Shown here in pieces: positions 27,347-36,249 of a stretch of 64,000 nt of DNA. Position numbers and translations under genes: made by a program. The notes beneath the pieces were generated by a model. It was not told the DNA's origin, did not search any database, and worked only from the letters and a program-made list of their open reading frames with translations. This stretch comes from Deltaproteobacteria bacterium GWB2_55_19. GTDB lineage: Bacteria > Desulfobacterota > GWC2-55-46. The stretch covers positions 1 to 64,000 of the forward strand of contig MGPQ01000004.1 in NCBI GenBank assembly GCA_001797465.1, given 5' to 3'. The number at the start of each line of letters is the position of its first letter. Position 1 is the first letter of the stretch.

Positions 27347-28468
27347 ATGAACCGTTTCAAAGCCATATTAGAGAGAGATCTGAGAAAATTCATAAGGAAC
27401 CCGCTCGTCGTGGCGATGAGCGTCCTTATGCCGGTCATCTACCTCGTCATACTCGGGAACTCTTTTCAGGGCGAGCTTAAGCGCCTGCCTGTTGCCGTTG
27501 TCGACCAGGACAAAGGCCCCGGCGCTGAATGGGTGATGGAGCGCCTGAGCGCGTTGGAGGCAGGCCCGCGGACAGTGGAGGTGATAAGGGTCTCGTCCCA
27601 GGGCTTCGCGATGGAGGCTTTGAGGGAAGGCGTCTTCAAGGGGGTCGTCATCATCCCGCCGGGATTCAGCAGGGACCTCGCAAGGGGCTCGCTTGCGGAG
27701 ATAGGGCTCTTCCTCGACAACGCCGAGACGATAGCCGCCGCAACCGTGCAGTCGGCAATCGCGCGGGCCGTATCAGAACCCGGCATGGAGTTCGTAAGCG
27801 TCAGGGAGGAGAGGGCCGGAGCGCGCCTGAGGCCCATAGAAATCTATGGTAAAATAGACTACGATCAGACGCTCATCCCTGGGGTCGTCATCATGGCTAT
27901 TTTTTTAGGCGCCATGACGACCGGCGCCTTTAATATCGTGATGGACCGTTTTTTAGGCGTCGAGGAGAGCTACTTCCTGACCCCGCTTACCAAGAGCGAT
28001 ATCGTCGTTGGGCTTGTAGCGAGCGGCCTCCTCATAACGACGATAATAGCGGTCGTCGTCCTTTTTTTCAGCTCCCTCATATCCGGCATTTACCTGTGGA
28101 GGCTCCTGACCATCGATGGTTTTCTGCTTATGCTCGCTGTCATCGTGCTCTCCACGCTCGGGCTCCAGGGGCTCATGTTCGTCATAATGGGACGCTTGAA
28201 CCACCCGAGGATAGTCGGCATACTCGGCGGCTTCATGAACGTAATTTTCTTCTTCCCGAGCGGGGCGATATACCCGACCGAGTCTTTCCCTGCCTGGTTG
28301 AAGGCCTTTGCGATAGTCAACCCGGAGACATACTCGGTGCACGCGCTGCGCGCCCTCATGTTCAAGGGGGCCGGTTTTGGGGCGGTTAAGGGTGATATGG
28401 CCTTTCTCGCGGTATTTGCGGTCCTCGCCGTCATCGCCGGCACGGCGGCCTTCAAGAGGGAGCTCTGA
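27347..28468 (+). CDS. ABC-2 type permease
   Basis: The 373-residue membrane protein has an N-terminal helix after NRFKAILERDLRKFIRNP, a large periplasmic loop (about residues 45-175, VAVVDQDKGPGAEW, IYGKIDYDQTLIPG) and five C-terminal helices including a conserved-looking PSGAIYPTESFPAWLK, the ABC-2 layout of YbhS/YhiH. It completes an adaptor-ATPase-permease exporter. Only one permease is present, so it probably forms a homodimer. The substrate (drug, lipid or polysaccharide) is unknown. Proximity to the exopolysaccharide cluster may be coincidental, since a 485-base spacer separates them. Confidence 0.88.
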   Translation: MNRFKAILERDLRKFIRNPLVVAMSVLMPVIYLVILGNSFQGELKRLPVAVVDQDKGPGAEWVMERLSALEAGPRTVEVIRVSSQGFAMEALREGVFKGVVIIPPGFSRDLARGSLAEIGLFLDNAETIAAATVQSAIARAVSEPGMEFVSVREERAGARLRPIEIYGKIDYDQTLIPGVVIMAIFLGAMTTGAFNIVMDRFLGVEESYFLTPLTKSDIVVGLVASGLLITTIIAVVVLFFSSLISGIYLWRLLTIDGFLLMLAVIVLSTLGLQGLMFVIMGRLNHPRIVGILGGFMNVIFFFPSGAIYPTESFPAWLKAFAIVNPETYSVHALRALMFKGAGFGAVKGDMAFLAVFAVLAVIAGTAAFKREL

Positions 28469-28585
28469 GCCGCGTTGAAGCCCGGAAGTTGTGCGGTGAT
28501 AAAAAAACGATAGAATACAAGGATAGACAGTACGGTTTATTGACACATACGCGCCTCAACCTGCGCGTTTAGGAAGGACAGCGAT

Positions 28586-29764
28586 ATGGAACCCAAAAAG
28601 ATAAAGGAAGGCGTTTACTGGGCCGGGGCAGAGGACTGGGACAGGAGGCTCTTCGACTCCCTCATCCCTTTGCCGGACGGGACGAGCTATAACGCCTATA
28701 TCGTAAAGGGCAGGGACAAGACGGCGCTCATCGACACGGTCGACCCCACGAAGGCGAAGACGCTCCTTACTTTCCTCGACTCGCTTGAGCGTCTCGATTA
28801 CATTATCGCCCAGCACGCGGAGCAGGACCACTCCGGGACGATACCGTCGGTCCTGAAAAAATTCCCGGAGGCAAAGGTCCTCTCGACCCCGAAGGGCAAG
28901 GAGTTCCTGACGGACCTCCTGGAGCTTCCGTCGGACGCTATCGTCATTGTCGCTGACAACGAAACACTCGACCTCGGCGGAAAGACGCTTGAGTTCCTGC
29001 ATACCCCCTGGATACACTGGCCAGAGACGATGTCGACTTATCTTAGAGAGGACGCGATACTCTTCACCTGCGACCTCTTCGGCTCGCACCTTGCCTCGTC
29101 CAATATATACGTCGATGACTTCGCCAGGGTCTGCGAGGCGTCGAAGAGGTATTACGCGGAAGTGATGATGCCTTTCAGGGCGACGATAAAAAAGCATATG
29201 GAGAGGTTCGAAAAATTTAAGATAGAGATAATCGCCCCGAGCCACGGCCCGGTCCACAGGGACCCCGCGCGCATAATCGCTTCACACGGGGAGTGGGTCT
29301 CGGACAAGCTGTCCAACACGGTAGTCATTCCATACGCGACTATGCACGGGTCTACTGAAGCGCTCGTCGAGAGTCTTACGGACGCGCTCGTCGAAAGGGG
29401 CGTATTCGTCGACAGGTTCAATATAGCCGTTACAGACGCCGGAAAGCTCGCGATGGCGCTTGTGGACGCGCCGACGGTCGTCTTCGGCACCCCTACGATA
29501 CTCATAGGCGCGCACCCCTTTGCCATGCACGCGGCCTTCATGGTGAACGCCCTTCGGCCCAAGATGAAATATTCATCCGTCATCGGCTCATTCGGCTGGG
29601 GAGGCAAGGCCGCGGAGCAGATAGTCTCCGCGATATCAGGGACAAAGGCCGAGGTCCTCGAGCCGGTGATGGTCAAGGGCAGGCCGAAGGCAGGCGACTT
29701 CGAGCGTATAGGGCGGCTCGCAGGGGATATAGTAAAGAGGCACAGTGGACTGGGTCTCCTTTAA
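28586..29764 (+). CDS. Flavodiiron protein (FprA type, O2/NO reductase)
   Basis: The 392-residue protein has a metallo-beta-lactamase-like domain with the diiron ligands HAEQDH (H77, E79, D81, H82), HTPWIHWPETMSTY and CDLFGSH, followed by a flavodoxin domain from about residue 250 (PYATMHGSTEAL, FGTPTILIGAHPF, GSFGWGGKA). It lacks a rubredoxin extension, so it is the two-domain class A type. It reduces oxygen to water or nitric oxide to nitrous oxide in anaerobes. It is ten bases upstream of yjbQ. With the ferritin-like protein at 14.5 kb it points to an anaerobe or microaerophile. Confidence 0.94.
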   Translation: MEPKKIKEGVYWAGAEDWDRRLFDSLIPLPDGTSYNAYIVKGRDKTALIDTVDPTKAKTLLTFLDSLERLDYIIAQHAEQDHSGTIPSVLKKFPEAKVLSTPKGKEFLTDLLELPSDAIVIVADNETLDLGGKTLEFLHTPWIHWPETMSTYLREDAILFTCDLFGSHLASSNIYVDDFARVCEASKRYYAEVMMPFRATIKKHMERFEKFKIEIIAPSHGPVHRDPARIIASHGEWVSDKLSNTVVIPYATMHGSTEALVESLTDALVERGVFVDRFNIAVTDAGKLAMALVDAPTVVFGTPTILIGAHPFAMHAAFMVNALRPKMKYSSVIGSFGWGGKAAEQIVSAISGTKAEVLEPVMVKGRPKAGDFERIGRLAGDIVKRHSGLGLL

Positions 29765-29773
29765 GGGATATTC

Positions 29774-30193
29774 ATGAAGTCATACAGAAAAGAGCTTTTC
29801 TTCAATATCCCGGCGAGGACGGGGTTTCTGAACATAACCCCTGAGGTCGAGAAGTGCCTCATCGAAAGCGGCGTTAAGGAGGGGCTCGTACTCGTCAACT
29901 CCATGCACATCACCGCCTCTGTCTTTATAAACGACGACGAGTCCGGCCTCCACCGCGACCTGGAGACGTGGCTTGAGAGGCTCGCCCCGCACGCCCCGAC
30001 CTCGCAGTACAGGCACAACGACACCGGAGAGGATAACGCGGACGCGCACTTGAAAAGGGAAATACTCGGCAGGTGCGCCGTCGTAGCGGTCACGGACGGC
30101 AGGCTCGACTTCGGCACATGGGAGCAGATATTCTACGGAGAGTTCGACGGGAGGAGGGGAAAGAGGGTCCTTGTCAAGATAATCGGGGAATGA
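29774..30193 (+). CDS. YjbQ family protein (UPF0047)
   Basis: The 139-residue protein matches YjbQ: an N-terminal strand-rich part, [36 protein letters not shown] (partial motif) and [18 protein letters not shown]. Family members have weak thiamine-phosphate synthase activity, but their real role is uncertain. It is probably co-transcribed with the flavodiiron gene. Confidence 0.88.
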   Translation: MKSYRKELFFNIPARTGFLNITPEVEKCLIESGVKEGLVLVNSMHITASVFINDDESGLHRDLETWLERLAPHAPTSQYRHNDTGEDNADAHLKREILGRCAVVAVTDGRLDFGTWEQIFYGEFDGRRGKRVLVKIIGE

Positions 30194-30285
30194 CCGGATG
30201 GCATTTGCTGAGAACAGCCTGCTGAACCCGCAAGGGTTACCCCTGTGGCTACGTTCGAGATATTGGCCGCGCGCCGAGCGCCCCC

Positions 30286-31479
30286 TCAGAACCTCGGCTT
30301 CCCGTCTATGATAAGCTCTATCTTCCGCCCGTCTTTCAATACCTCAAGGTTCGGCCTGAAAAATATGAAGTCCTGGTGAAAGGGCACGGAGACCGTGCCG
30401 CCGAAAGACGAGTTGTCGCCGAGCGCCATGTGGACGGTCCCGAGTATCTTTTCCGTCTCAAGAATGTTATCTGGCCTCGACGCCTTGTCGTTCGTGCCTA
30501 CGCCCAATTCGGCGATATTTCCGATAAGCGGGTTCTCTTTTATCCTTTTGGTCAAGTCAGAGGCAAGTTCGCCTCGTCCGGCTACCTCGACGACGCGCCC
30601 GCCCTTTACGTATAAGCTGACCGGCTCCACGAGTTTGCCTGTCGGCGCCCATTCGAGGATAAGGATCCCCTCGGCGGTGCCTTCAAGTGGCGCGAGATAG
30701 GCCTCTCCGGCAGGGAGGTTCCCGAAGGCGCCCGGCTCCGTCAGTATCCCGGTGTCGGGCTTGACCTCGCGCCCCTTCATTGAGAAAGAGATCGAGGTGC
30801 CGTTGTGGGAGGTGACATATGCCATGTCGGCGCCGTTCATGAGCCCGGCAAGCCTTATGGTCTTCCTGGCCACCTGCTTCCAGTCCGCGGTCATGGCGCC
30901 TGTTATCATCCCCTCGTCGAACAAGGGCATGGAGGCGTACCTCGTCCTCATGCACCTCGTAAGGAAGTCTCTGAAACGGGTGTGAGAGGTCGAGTAGTTC
31001 GATAAGGCTACTACGGCGTCAGGCGGCTTCCCGAGCGCCTTTATGACCTCTTCAGCCTCTGCCAGTTCTTTTTTTGAGGCCTCCTTAAGGAGTATCCTGT
31101 CCAGTATGTCTTTTTCGACGAGTTCCGCGACGGCCTTTGGACCGAAGGCCGTCTCCCAGACCTCGGCAGGCGGCTCCTTGCCGTGGCCCATGACCGACGG
31201 GAACTCGATGTAGTCGGTTGTGCAGAGTTTTTTGCCTTCTTCGGCTACGGCTCTCGCAATCCCGTGGAGCGCGTCCCTTTGCCTCCGTTCATCCTTTGAG
31301 ACCTCTTCGCCCTCATGTATGAGGTCTGTAAATACTATGGCCCGCTCAGATTTCTTTATCCCGAGGTTTACGGTGAATATACTCTTGAAGACTTCCGCGG
31401 AGCTTGCCCCCTTGCCCGGACTCTTGTCCTTTGCCTGGGTGAGAGCGGCTTTTTCGGCGGCCAGGGCCTTTTTATTCAT
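30286..31479 (-). CDS. Leucyl aminopeptidase-like protein (M29-related)
   Basis: The 397-residue protein resembles the M29/AmpS-like metallopeptidase family. It has AYVTSHNGTSISFSMKGR, AGEAYLAPLEGTAEG, NIAELGVGTN, an ILETEKILGTVHMALGDNSS stretch and a C-terminal HQDFIFF, which contain the Glu, His and Asp metal ligands of the family. The first 30 residues are a lysine/alanine-rich extension. It is transcribed away from the sigma-54 activator gene and has AGGAGA upstream of the ATG. It may act in peptide use; some relatives are ring-cleaving dioxygenases, so the reaction is not certain. Confidence 0.75.
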   Translation of the reverse strand: MNKKALAAEKAALTQAKDKSPGKGASSAEVFKSIFTVNLGIKKSERAIVFTDLIHEGEEVSKDERRQRDALHGIARAVAEEGKKLCTTDYIEFPSVMGHGKEPPAEVWETAFGPKAVAELVEKDILDRILLKEASKKELAEAEEVIKALGKPPDAVVALSNYSTSHTRFRDFLTRCMRTRYASMPLFDEGMITGAMTADWKQVARKTIRLAGLMNGADMAYVTSHNGTSISFSMKGREVKPDTGILTEPGAFGNLPAGEAYLAPLEGTAEGILILEWAPTGKLVEPVSLYVKGGRVVEVAGRGELASDLTKRIKENPLIGNIAELGVGTNDKASRPDNILETEKILGTVHMALGDNSSFGGTVSVPFHQDFIFFRPNLEVLKDGRKIELIIDGKPRF

Positions 31480-31599
31480 TTGGTCCTCTTCTCCTGTAAG
31501 GTAATTAAAAGATTACCCTTGTCATTCAATATATCATCAGGTCAACGTTTGTCAAATATGCAGGTGCAGGGGAATTTCAGCGACCCCATGTTCAAAATA

Positions 31600-31629
31600 T
31601 TGACATGGGAACGGGGTCTGTTGTATAAT
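31600..31629 (+). promoter_or_regulatory. Sigma-70-type promoter of flagellar master activator
   Basis: TTGACA (31600-31605) and TATAAT (31624-31629) are both perfect consensus hexamers, spaced by 18 bases. Transcription should begin about 37 bases before the activator ATG at 31674. It contrasts with the -24/-12 promoters of the downstream flagellar operons. Confidence 0.85.
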
Positions 31630-31673
31630 GCGCGCACGCCACAAATAGTGCTGTCACATCAGGAGAACCCGAC

Positions 31674-33110
31674 ATGGGAGAGAGCACGATCCTTCTGGTT
31701 GAGGATGAAGAGTATATACGCGAGAACTTAAGCGAAATACTTGAGATGAACAGCTACAAGGTGCATACCGCGGCTACCGGCGAGGCAGGCATTGACGCCG
31801 CTAAAAAGACACCCTTCGACATAGTCCTTACCGACCTTAAGCTTCCCGGCGTGAGCGGCATAGACGTCATCAGGTCGATCAAGTCCCATTCACCGAACAT
31901 CCCATGCATAATACTCACAGGTTACGCGACAGTCGAGACCGCGGTTGAGGCGATGCGCGTCGGCGCCTTCACTTATCTCAAAAAACCCTTTGGCAAGGAC
32001 GAACTCCTCATTACGCTTGAGAAGGCGAATGAGGTGAGGGCCTTAAAAGAGGAGAACTCGAAGCTTAAAAACGAGATAAAGATGAACTGCACTGCCGCGA
32101 TACTCGGCACGTCCGCCGAAATTCAGGAAGTGCGCGACACCATTACCAAAATCGCCGACACTGACTCCACCGTGCTCATCCTCGGCGAATCAGGCACCGG
32201 AAAAGAGCTCGTCGCCCGCGCCCTCCATTACGGCTCCACGAGGTCGAATAAGCCCTTTGTCCCCATAAACTGCGGGGCCATCCCCGAAGACCTGCTGGAG
32301 AGCGAGCTCTTCGGGTACGAGAAGGGGGCGTTTACCGGGGCGATAGCCACGAAGATCGGCAGGTTCGAGGCCGCGCACGAGGGGACGGTTTTTTTGGACG
32401 AGATAGGGGACATGTCCCCGGGGTTGCAGGTCAAGATCCTCCGTGTCCTTCAGGAAAAGGAGTTCGAGAGGTTAGGGGGCAGGAATACGATAAAGGTGGA
32501 TGTGAGGGTTGTAGCGGCGACTAACCAGGAACTTGAGAAGGCTGTCGAGGAGAAGAGGTTCAGAAAGGACCTTTATTACAGGCTGAACGTAATCCCCATA
32601 CACCTGCCGCCCTTGAGGGATCGGAGGGAGGACATACCGTTGCTCCTCTCCCAATTCGTCGACAAGCTCTCAAAGAGGAAGAAGAAGTCGATAAAGGGGG
32701 TATCCCAGGACGCGGTCAGGCTCTTTGAGGCCTACGACTGGCCGGGTAATATCAGGGAGCTGGAGAACCTCGTTGAAAGGCTCGTGGTACTTAAGGAATC
32801 AGACTCGTCCATTACTCCTCGCGACCTGCCGGACAAGATCAGGCAATCAAAGGCGCTGGAGATGCTCTCATGCGCAGTAGAGTTTCCTGAAGAAGGCGTT
32901 GATTTCAACGCCGCGGTGGATAACTTCGAGCGCGACCTCATCATAGGCGCCCTCAGCAGGGTGAACGGCGTCAAGAAAAAGGCCGCCGAGTACCTGAACC
33001 TCAACAGGACGACCCTCATCGAAAAGATGAAAAGAAAGGGTCTCCTCGACGCGATCGAATCGACTGAGCCTGGAGAGCCATCAGAGCAGAGCGAGCTGAC
33101 CGGGTCATAA
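31674..33110 (+). CDS. Sigma-54-dependent response regulator, FleQ/FlrA-like flagellar activator
   Basis: The 478-residue protein has a receiver domain with intact acidic pocket and D54 (VLTDLKLPGVSG), an AAA+ domain with Walker A GESGTGKE (171-178) and the sigma-54 contact loop GAFTGA (218-223), then an HTH_8 helix-turn-helix with KKKAAEYLNLNRTTLIEKMKRK (motif in last 60 residues). The LNLNRTTLIEKM helix is close to that of FleQ-type flagellar regulators. It precedes the motility island, has its own sigma-70 promoter, and is therefore inferred to be the top of the hierarchy. An NtrC-like role elsewhere is possible. Confidence 0.83.
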   Translation: MGESTILLVEDEEYIRENLSEILEMNSYKVHTAATGEAGIDAAKKTPFDIVLTDLKLPGVSGIDVIRSIKSHSPNIPCIILTGYATVETAVEAMRVGAFTYLKKPFGKDELLITLEKANEVRALKEENSKLKNEIKMNCTAAILGTSAEIQEVRDTITKIADTDSTVLILGESGTGKELVARALHYGSTRSNKPFVPINCGAIPEDLLESELFGYEKGAFTGAIATKIGRFEAAHEGTVFLDEIGDMSPGLQVKILRVLQEKEFERLGGRNTIKVDVRVVAATNQELEKAVEEKRFRKDLYYRLNVIPIHLPPLRDRREDIPLLLSQFVDKLSKRKKKSIKGVSQDAVRLFEAYDWPGNIRELENLVERLVVLKESDSSITPRDLPDKIRQSKALEMLSCAVEFPEEGVDFNAAVDNFERDLIIGALSRVNGVKKKAAEYLNLNRTTLIEKMKRKGLLDAIESTEPGEPSEQSELTGS

Positions 33111-33121
33111 TATTGACGTGA

Positions 33122-33152
33122 AGGCCTTGTGGCTTACCGGCAAGGCCTGTTT
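33122..33152 (+). terminator. Hairpin after the activator gene, possible terminator
   Basis: AGGCCTTG (33122-33129) pairs with CAAGGCCT (33141-33148), followed by GTTTAAG. The T-run is short, so termination would be inefficient. It separates the activator from the next sigma-54 promoter. Confidence 0.45.
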
Positions 33153-33282
33153 AAGTTGCTAATCCCTAAAGCCAACCGCTCTAAAAGCATGTCATGTTTT
33201 TCGCAGAACACCCCGTTTTACCTCAATAAACTCAGCCCATGCCGTAGTCTGCCCATGTCTCGGCCATTGACCTTAAGGTAAA

Positions 33283-33298
33283 TGGCACGGTTGTTGCT
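33283..33298 (+). promoter_or_regulatory. Sigma-54 (-24/-12) promoter of TPR-kinase-activator operon
   Basis: TGGCACG (33283-33289), four bases, then TTGCT (33294-33298) fit the TGGCACG-N4-TTGCA consensus at 11 of 12 positions, with the essential GG and GC spaced by ten bases. The operon starts at 33335. The likely activator is the FleQ/FlrA-like protein immediately upstream. Confidence 0.85.
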
Positions 33299-33334
33299 AT
33301 ATATCCAGGCAACTTAAAAGCAAGGCGGGTCAGG

Positions 33335-35374
33335 ATGAGGTTTGCTGTCATTTCAGCCATGGTGTTTGTTCTCCTTTTGCCGGCGTACGCGTACGCCGCG
33401 AGGAGTTTTATCATCGAGGCCGGAAAACCCAAGACTGTCTTCAAGATAATCCGGAAAAATTCGGAGACAAAGACCGACTTGAGGCTCCCTTCCGACGGCT
33501 CCGGCCCGGCGGCCTTTAACGACGGCTGGAGGTGGGTCTACAGGAAGAAGGTCACGACAATGCTCAAGGACCGCGATGATACGCTCGTCGACAGGGTGGT
33601 TGCGAAGGGACTCGGCATCGATTCGGCACTGAAGGGCGAGATCGTCAGTCTGGCCCTCGACAGGGTAAACGGACTCAAGCTAAAGGGCGCGGCTCACGAC
33701 GCAGAGCTCCTCGGCGCTATCATTTATTTTTACGACACAGGAGAGGGCCCCGGAGCCCTCGAAGAGGCGTTAAGGTCTGTAAAGGGCAGGGAATACGCCG
33801 GCATTGGAGAGTTCCTGCTTGCCGACTATAACGAGAGGAAGGGTTTTCATCCCGAGGCGTCAGGCTATTATTCGAGGCTTTCAAAGGGCCCAAGCGATTC
33901 CTTCATCACAATTGCCGCCCGTTTCAGACGCGCCCGCCTCTACTTCTTTGAGGGGAAGTACGCCGAGGCCAGGGAGCTCTTCAAGTCCTTGATGGTTTCC
34001 GGCAACAAGGATTCAGCCCTCTGGCTCGCCAACACCTGCCTCGTAAAGGGCGAGTCAGACTACGCCATAAGGCTATATAAGGAGAACCGCGGCCTCGTCG
34101 AGGGCGCGGACCTCATAACGCAGATGAGTGTAGCCGACATGTACGCCCTTAACAACGAGTTCGAGAGCGCGAGGGCGGCGTACACGGCCCTTAAGGCCAA
34201 GTTCCCTAAAGATGAATTCATAGAGGCCTTCTTCGCGCTCAAAATTGGGGACACGTACCTCTTTGAGGAGAAGTTCGAGGAGGCTGAGTCCGTCTACATG
34301 AAGACAAAGGCGAGGTACAACGGCGAGCCCTGGGCCATGGCGAGCCTCGCAATAGCCGACCTTTATAACCTTAGCGGTGAAAGGGAGATGATCGATAAGG
34401 CGATCCGCCTCTACGGCATAGTCGCCGGAGGCGGTTATCTCGGCTCCGAGATAACATACTTCAGCCTCATATCGGCCGGCATAAAGGCCGGCAGGTTCAT
34501 TGATACAGTCGAACACCTCAAGAAATTTCCCCAGATGTATCCGACGAGCCCCTTAAGGATTGACCTCCCGAGGCTCTACGGCTCGCTCGTATACAGGTGG
34601 ATAGACGCCTTATACAAGGACAACGACTATCAGGGCGTGCTCAATAAACATTATGAGTACGGGGTCAATGTGCCTTTCGGAAAAAAGGGGGAGACGAACC
34701 TCAAATCGGGAAGGGCCGCCCTGGCGCTCGGGCTTTACTCTGAAGCCGCGGGTTTGCTTGACGCCGCCATAAAAGTCGGCGGGGAGACGGTCATACAGGA
34801 ATCGACTGTTTCGCTCGGCAGGGTCTATATCGCTCAGAACGACCCGGAGGCGGTCGAGAGGCTCATAAAATCCTTTTTAGCAAAGTACCCTAAGACGAGG
34901 CTCAAGGAAGACGCGGAGAGACTCCTTTTCGAGGCGGCCTTCATAAAAGGGGATTTTAACGCAGTCTTGGCGTCTAAGGCCGTCCTCGACGCCCCAGCGC
35001 TTCTCCTTAAAAAGGCCTCTGCCTTGAGACACATCGAGAGGCACAGGGAGGCGGTTGAATTTTATACAAAAGCGGTTTCTGATTTGAGGGCCGTTGGAAA
35101 CGCGAATCTTCTGCCTGAGGCGTACTCCGGGCTCGCGGATTCTTATTTCAGCCTCGCCCGGTATAAGGAGGCGATAGGGGCTTACAAGTCGGCGCTCGCG
35201 CTCGATGGTTTGAGCGACCAGGACAGGTCCTGGGCCCTTTACAGGATCGCCAGGGGGTACGGAAAGCTCAATGTGAACGGCGAGAAAGAGTCGGCATTGA
35301 AGGAACTCGGCGGCATCAATAACGACATAGGCGGCTGGTCGGGACCTGTTTTCAAGGAACCGGCGAGCCTCTAA
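33335..35374 (+). CDS. Exported TPR-repeat protein in flagellar regulatory operon
   Basis: The 679-residue protein has a clear signal peptide (MRFAVISAMVFVLLLPAYAYA). The mature part is helical and made of at least ten TPR-like repeats, for example RARLYFFEGKYAEARELFKS, ADMYALNNEFESARAAY and DSYFSLARYKEAIGAYKSA. There is no membrane anchor, so a periplasmic location is likely. It is the first gene after a sigma-54 promoter, and the histidine kinase follows 13 bases after its stop. I infer a role in flagellar assembly or in checkpoint sensing. Similar large TPR proteins occur near flagellar regulators in other deltaproteobacteria-like genomes, but no function is established to my knowledge. 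Confidence 0.75.
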   Translation: MRFAVISAMVFVLLLPAYAYAARSFIIEAGKPKTVFKIIRKNSETKTDLRLPSDGSGPAAFNDGWRWVYRKKVTTMLKDRDDTLVDRVVAKGLGIDSALKGEIVSLALDRVNGLKLKGAAHDAELLGAIIYFYDTGEGPGALEEALRSVKGREYAGIGEFLLADYNERKGFHPEASGYYSRLSKGPSDSFITIAARFRRARLYFFEGKYAEARELFKSLMVSGNKDSALWLANTCLVKGESDYAIRLYKENRGLVEGADLITQMSVADMYALNNEFESARAAYTALKAKFPKDEFIEAFFALKIGDTYLFEEKFEEAESVYMKTKARYNGEPWAMASLAIADLYNLSGEREMIDKAIRLYGIVAGGGYLGSEITYFSLISAGIKAGRFIDTVEHLKKFPQMYPTSPLRIDLPRLYGSLVYRWIDALYKDNDYQGVLNKHYEYGVNVPFGKKGETNLKSGRAALALGLYSEAAGLLDAAIKVGGETVIQESTVSLGRVYIAQNDPEAVERLIKSFLAKYPKTRLKEDAERLLFEAAFIKGDFNAVLASKAVLDAPALLLKKASALRHIERHREAVEFYTKAVSDLRAVGNANLLPEAYSGLADSYFSLARYKEAIGAYKSALALDGLSDQDRSWALYRIARGYGKLNVNGEKESALKELGGINNDIGGWSGPVFKEPASL

Positions 35375-35387
35375 AGGAGGTTTTACC

Positions 35388-36224
35388 ATGAGGGACCACT
35401 TAGAGATGGAGCTTCTAAACGACGCCTTCAATATATTCAGGGACGCCTCCTCAAAGCTCGAACAGCAGTACGCGCTGCTCGAGAGGAAGATCGAGGACAT
35501 GAACGAGGAGCTCGCCGAGAAGAACAGGGCGATGGAGAGGAACCGGAGGCTCGCGGCTATGGGCGAGATGGCGGCGAAGATCGCCCACGAGATAAGGAAC
35601 CCGCTCGGTTCGATGGCGATATTCGCGACCCTCCTTGAAAGGGAGCTCGCCCCGGAGCCTGACAAGAAAAAACTCGCCGAGCATATTACAAAGGGCGTCA
35701 AGACGCTCGACAACCTCCTCTCCAATATGCTCCTCTTTGCCTCGAACCCCGGGGTCAGGGTCAAGCAGGTCGACCTCAAGGACGCGATAGAGGACGCGCT
35801 TTCCATGACCATAGGGCATGAGAAGAAGGGCGTTAAGATAAAGACGTCGTTCGACGGCTCAACACTCGTGATGGGCGACCTCGCGCAGTTAAGGCAATTG
35901 TTCCTGAACCTCTTTTTTAACGCGCTCGACGCGCTCGACGAGGACGGGACGCTCGTCATAAGGATAAGGCCGTCTGAGGCCGAGCCCGGCATAACCGAGG
36001 TCGAGGTGAAGGACAACGGCAGGGGCATACCGGCTGAATCCCTCGACAGGATATTCGACCCGTTCTTCTCGACAAAGGAGCGGGGCACGGGGCTCGGGCT
36101 CGCGATAGTATCGACGGTAGTAGCGGCGCACGAGGGTTTCATTGACGTAAGCTCAGAGGAGGGCAGGGGCACGAGGTTCGTCATAAGCCTGCCGATGGCA
36201 GGGCCGGAAAAGGCGTTCTGTTAG
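35388..36224 (+). CDS. Soluble sensor histidine kinase (FlrB/FleS-like)
   Basis: The 278-residue kinase has an N-terminal coiled coil (residues 20-55), an H-box AAKIAHEIRNPLGS with H67, and HATPase boxes LFFNALDAL (N), VKDNGRGIP (G1), FDPFFSTKERGTGLGLAI (F and G2). It has no transmembrane segment, no PAS domain and no periplasmic sensor, like FlrB and FlgS, which respond to the state of the flagellar export apparatus. It lies between the TPR protein and the FlrC-like activator, its probable partner. AAAGGAGGT precedes the ATG. Confidence 0.88.
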   Translation: MRDHLEMELLNDAFNIFRDASSKLEQQYALLERKIEDMNEELAEKNRAMERNRRLAAMGEMAAKIAHEIRNPLGSMAIFATLLERELAPEPDKKKLAEHITKGVKTLDNLLSNMLLFASNPGVRVKQVDLKDAIEDALSMTIGHEKKGVKIKTSFDGSTLVMGDLAQLRQLFLNLFFNALDALDEDGTLVIRIRPSEAEPGITEVEVKDNGRGIPAESLDRIFDPFFSTKERGTGLGLAIVSTVVAAHEGFIDVSSEEGRGTRFVISLPMAGPEKAFC

Positions 36225-36249
36225 CAGAAGGATCAAAAGAGGAGACCCG

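Noticed and set aside
30204-30222. GAGAACAGCCTGCTGAA after yjbQ, similar to the right end of the dispersed repeat
   Set aside because: Only a short partial match without a left arm; too little to call a fifth copy.
34877-36184. 435-codon open frame on the minus strand
   Set aside because: Antisense to the TPR protein and the histidine kinase, with no recognisable motifs.
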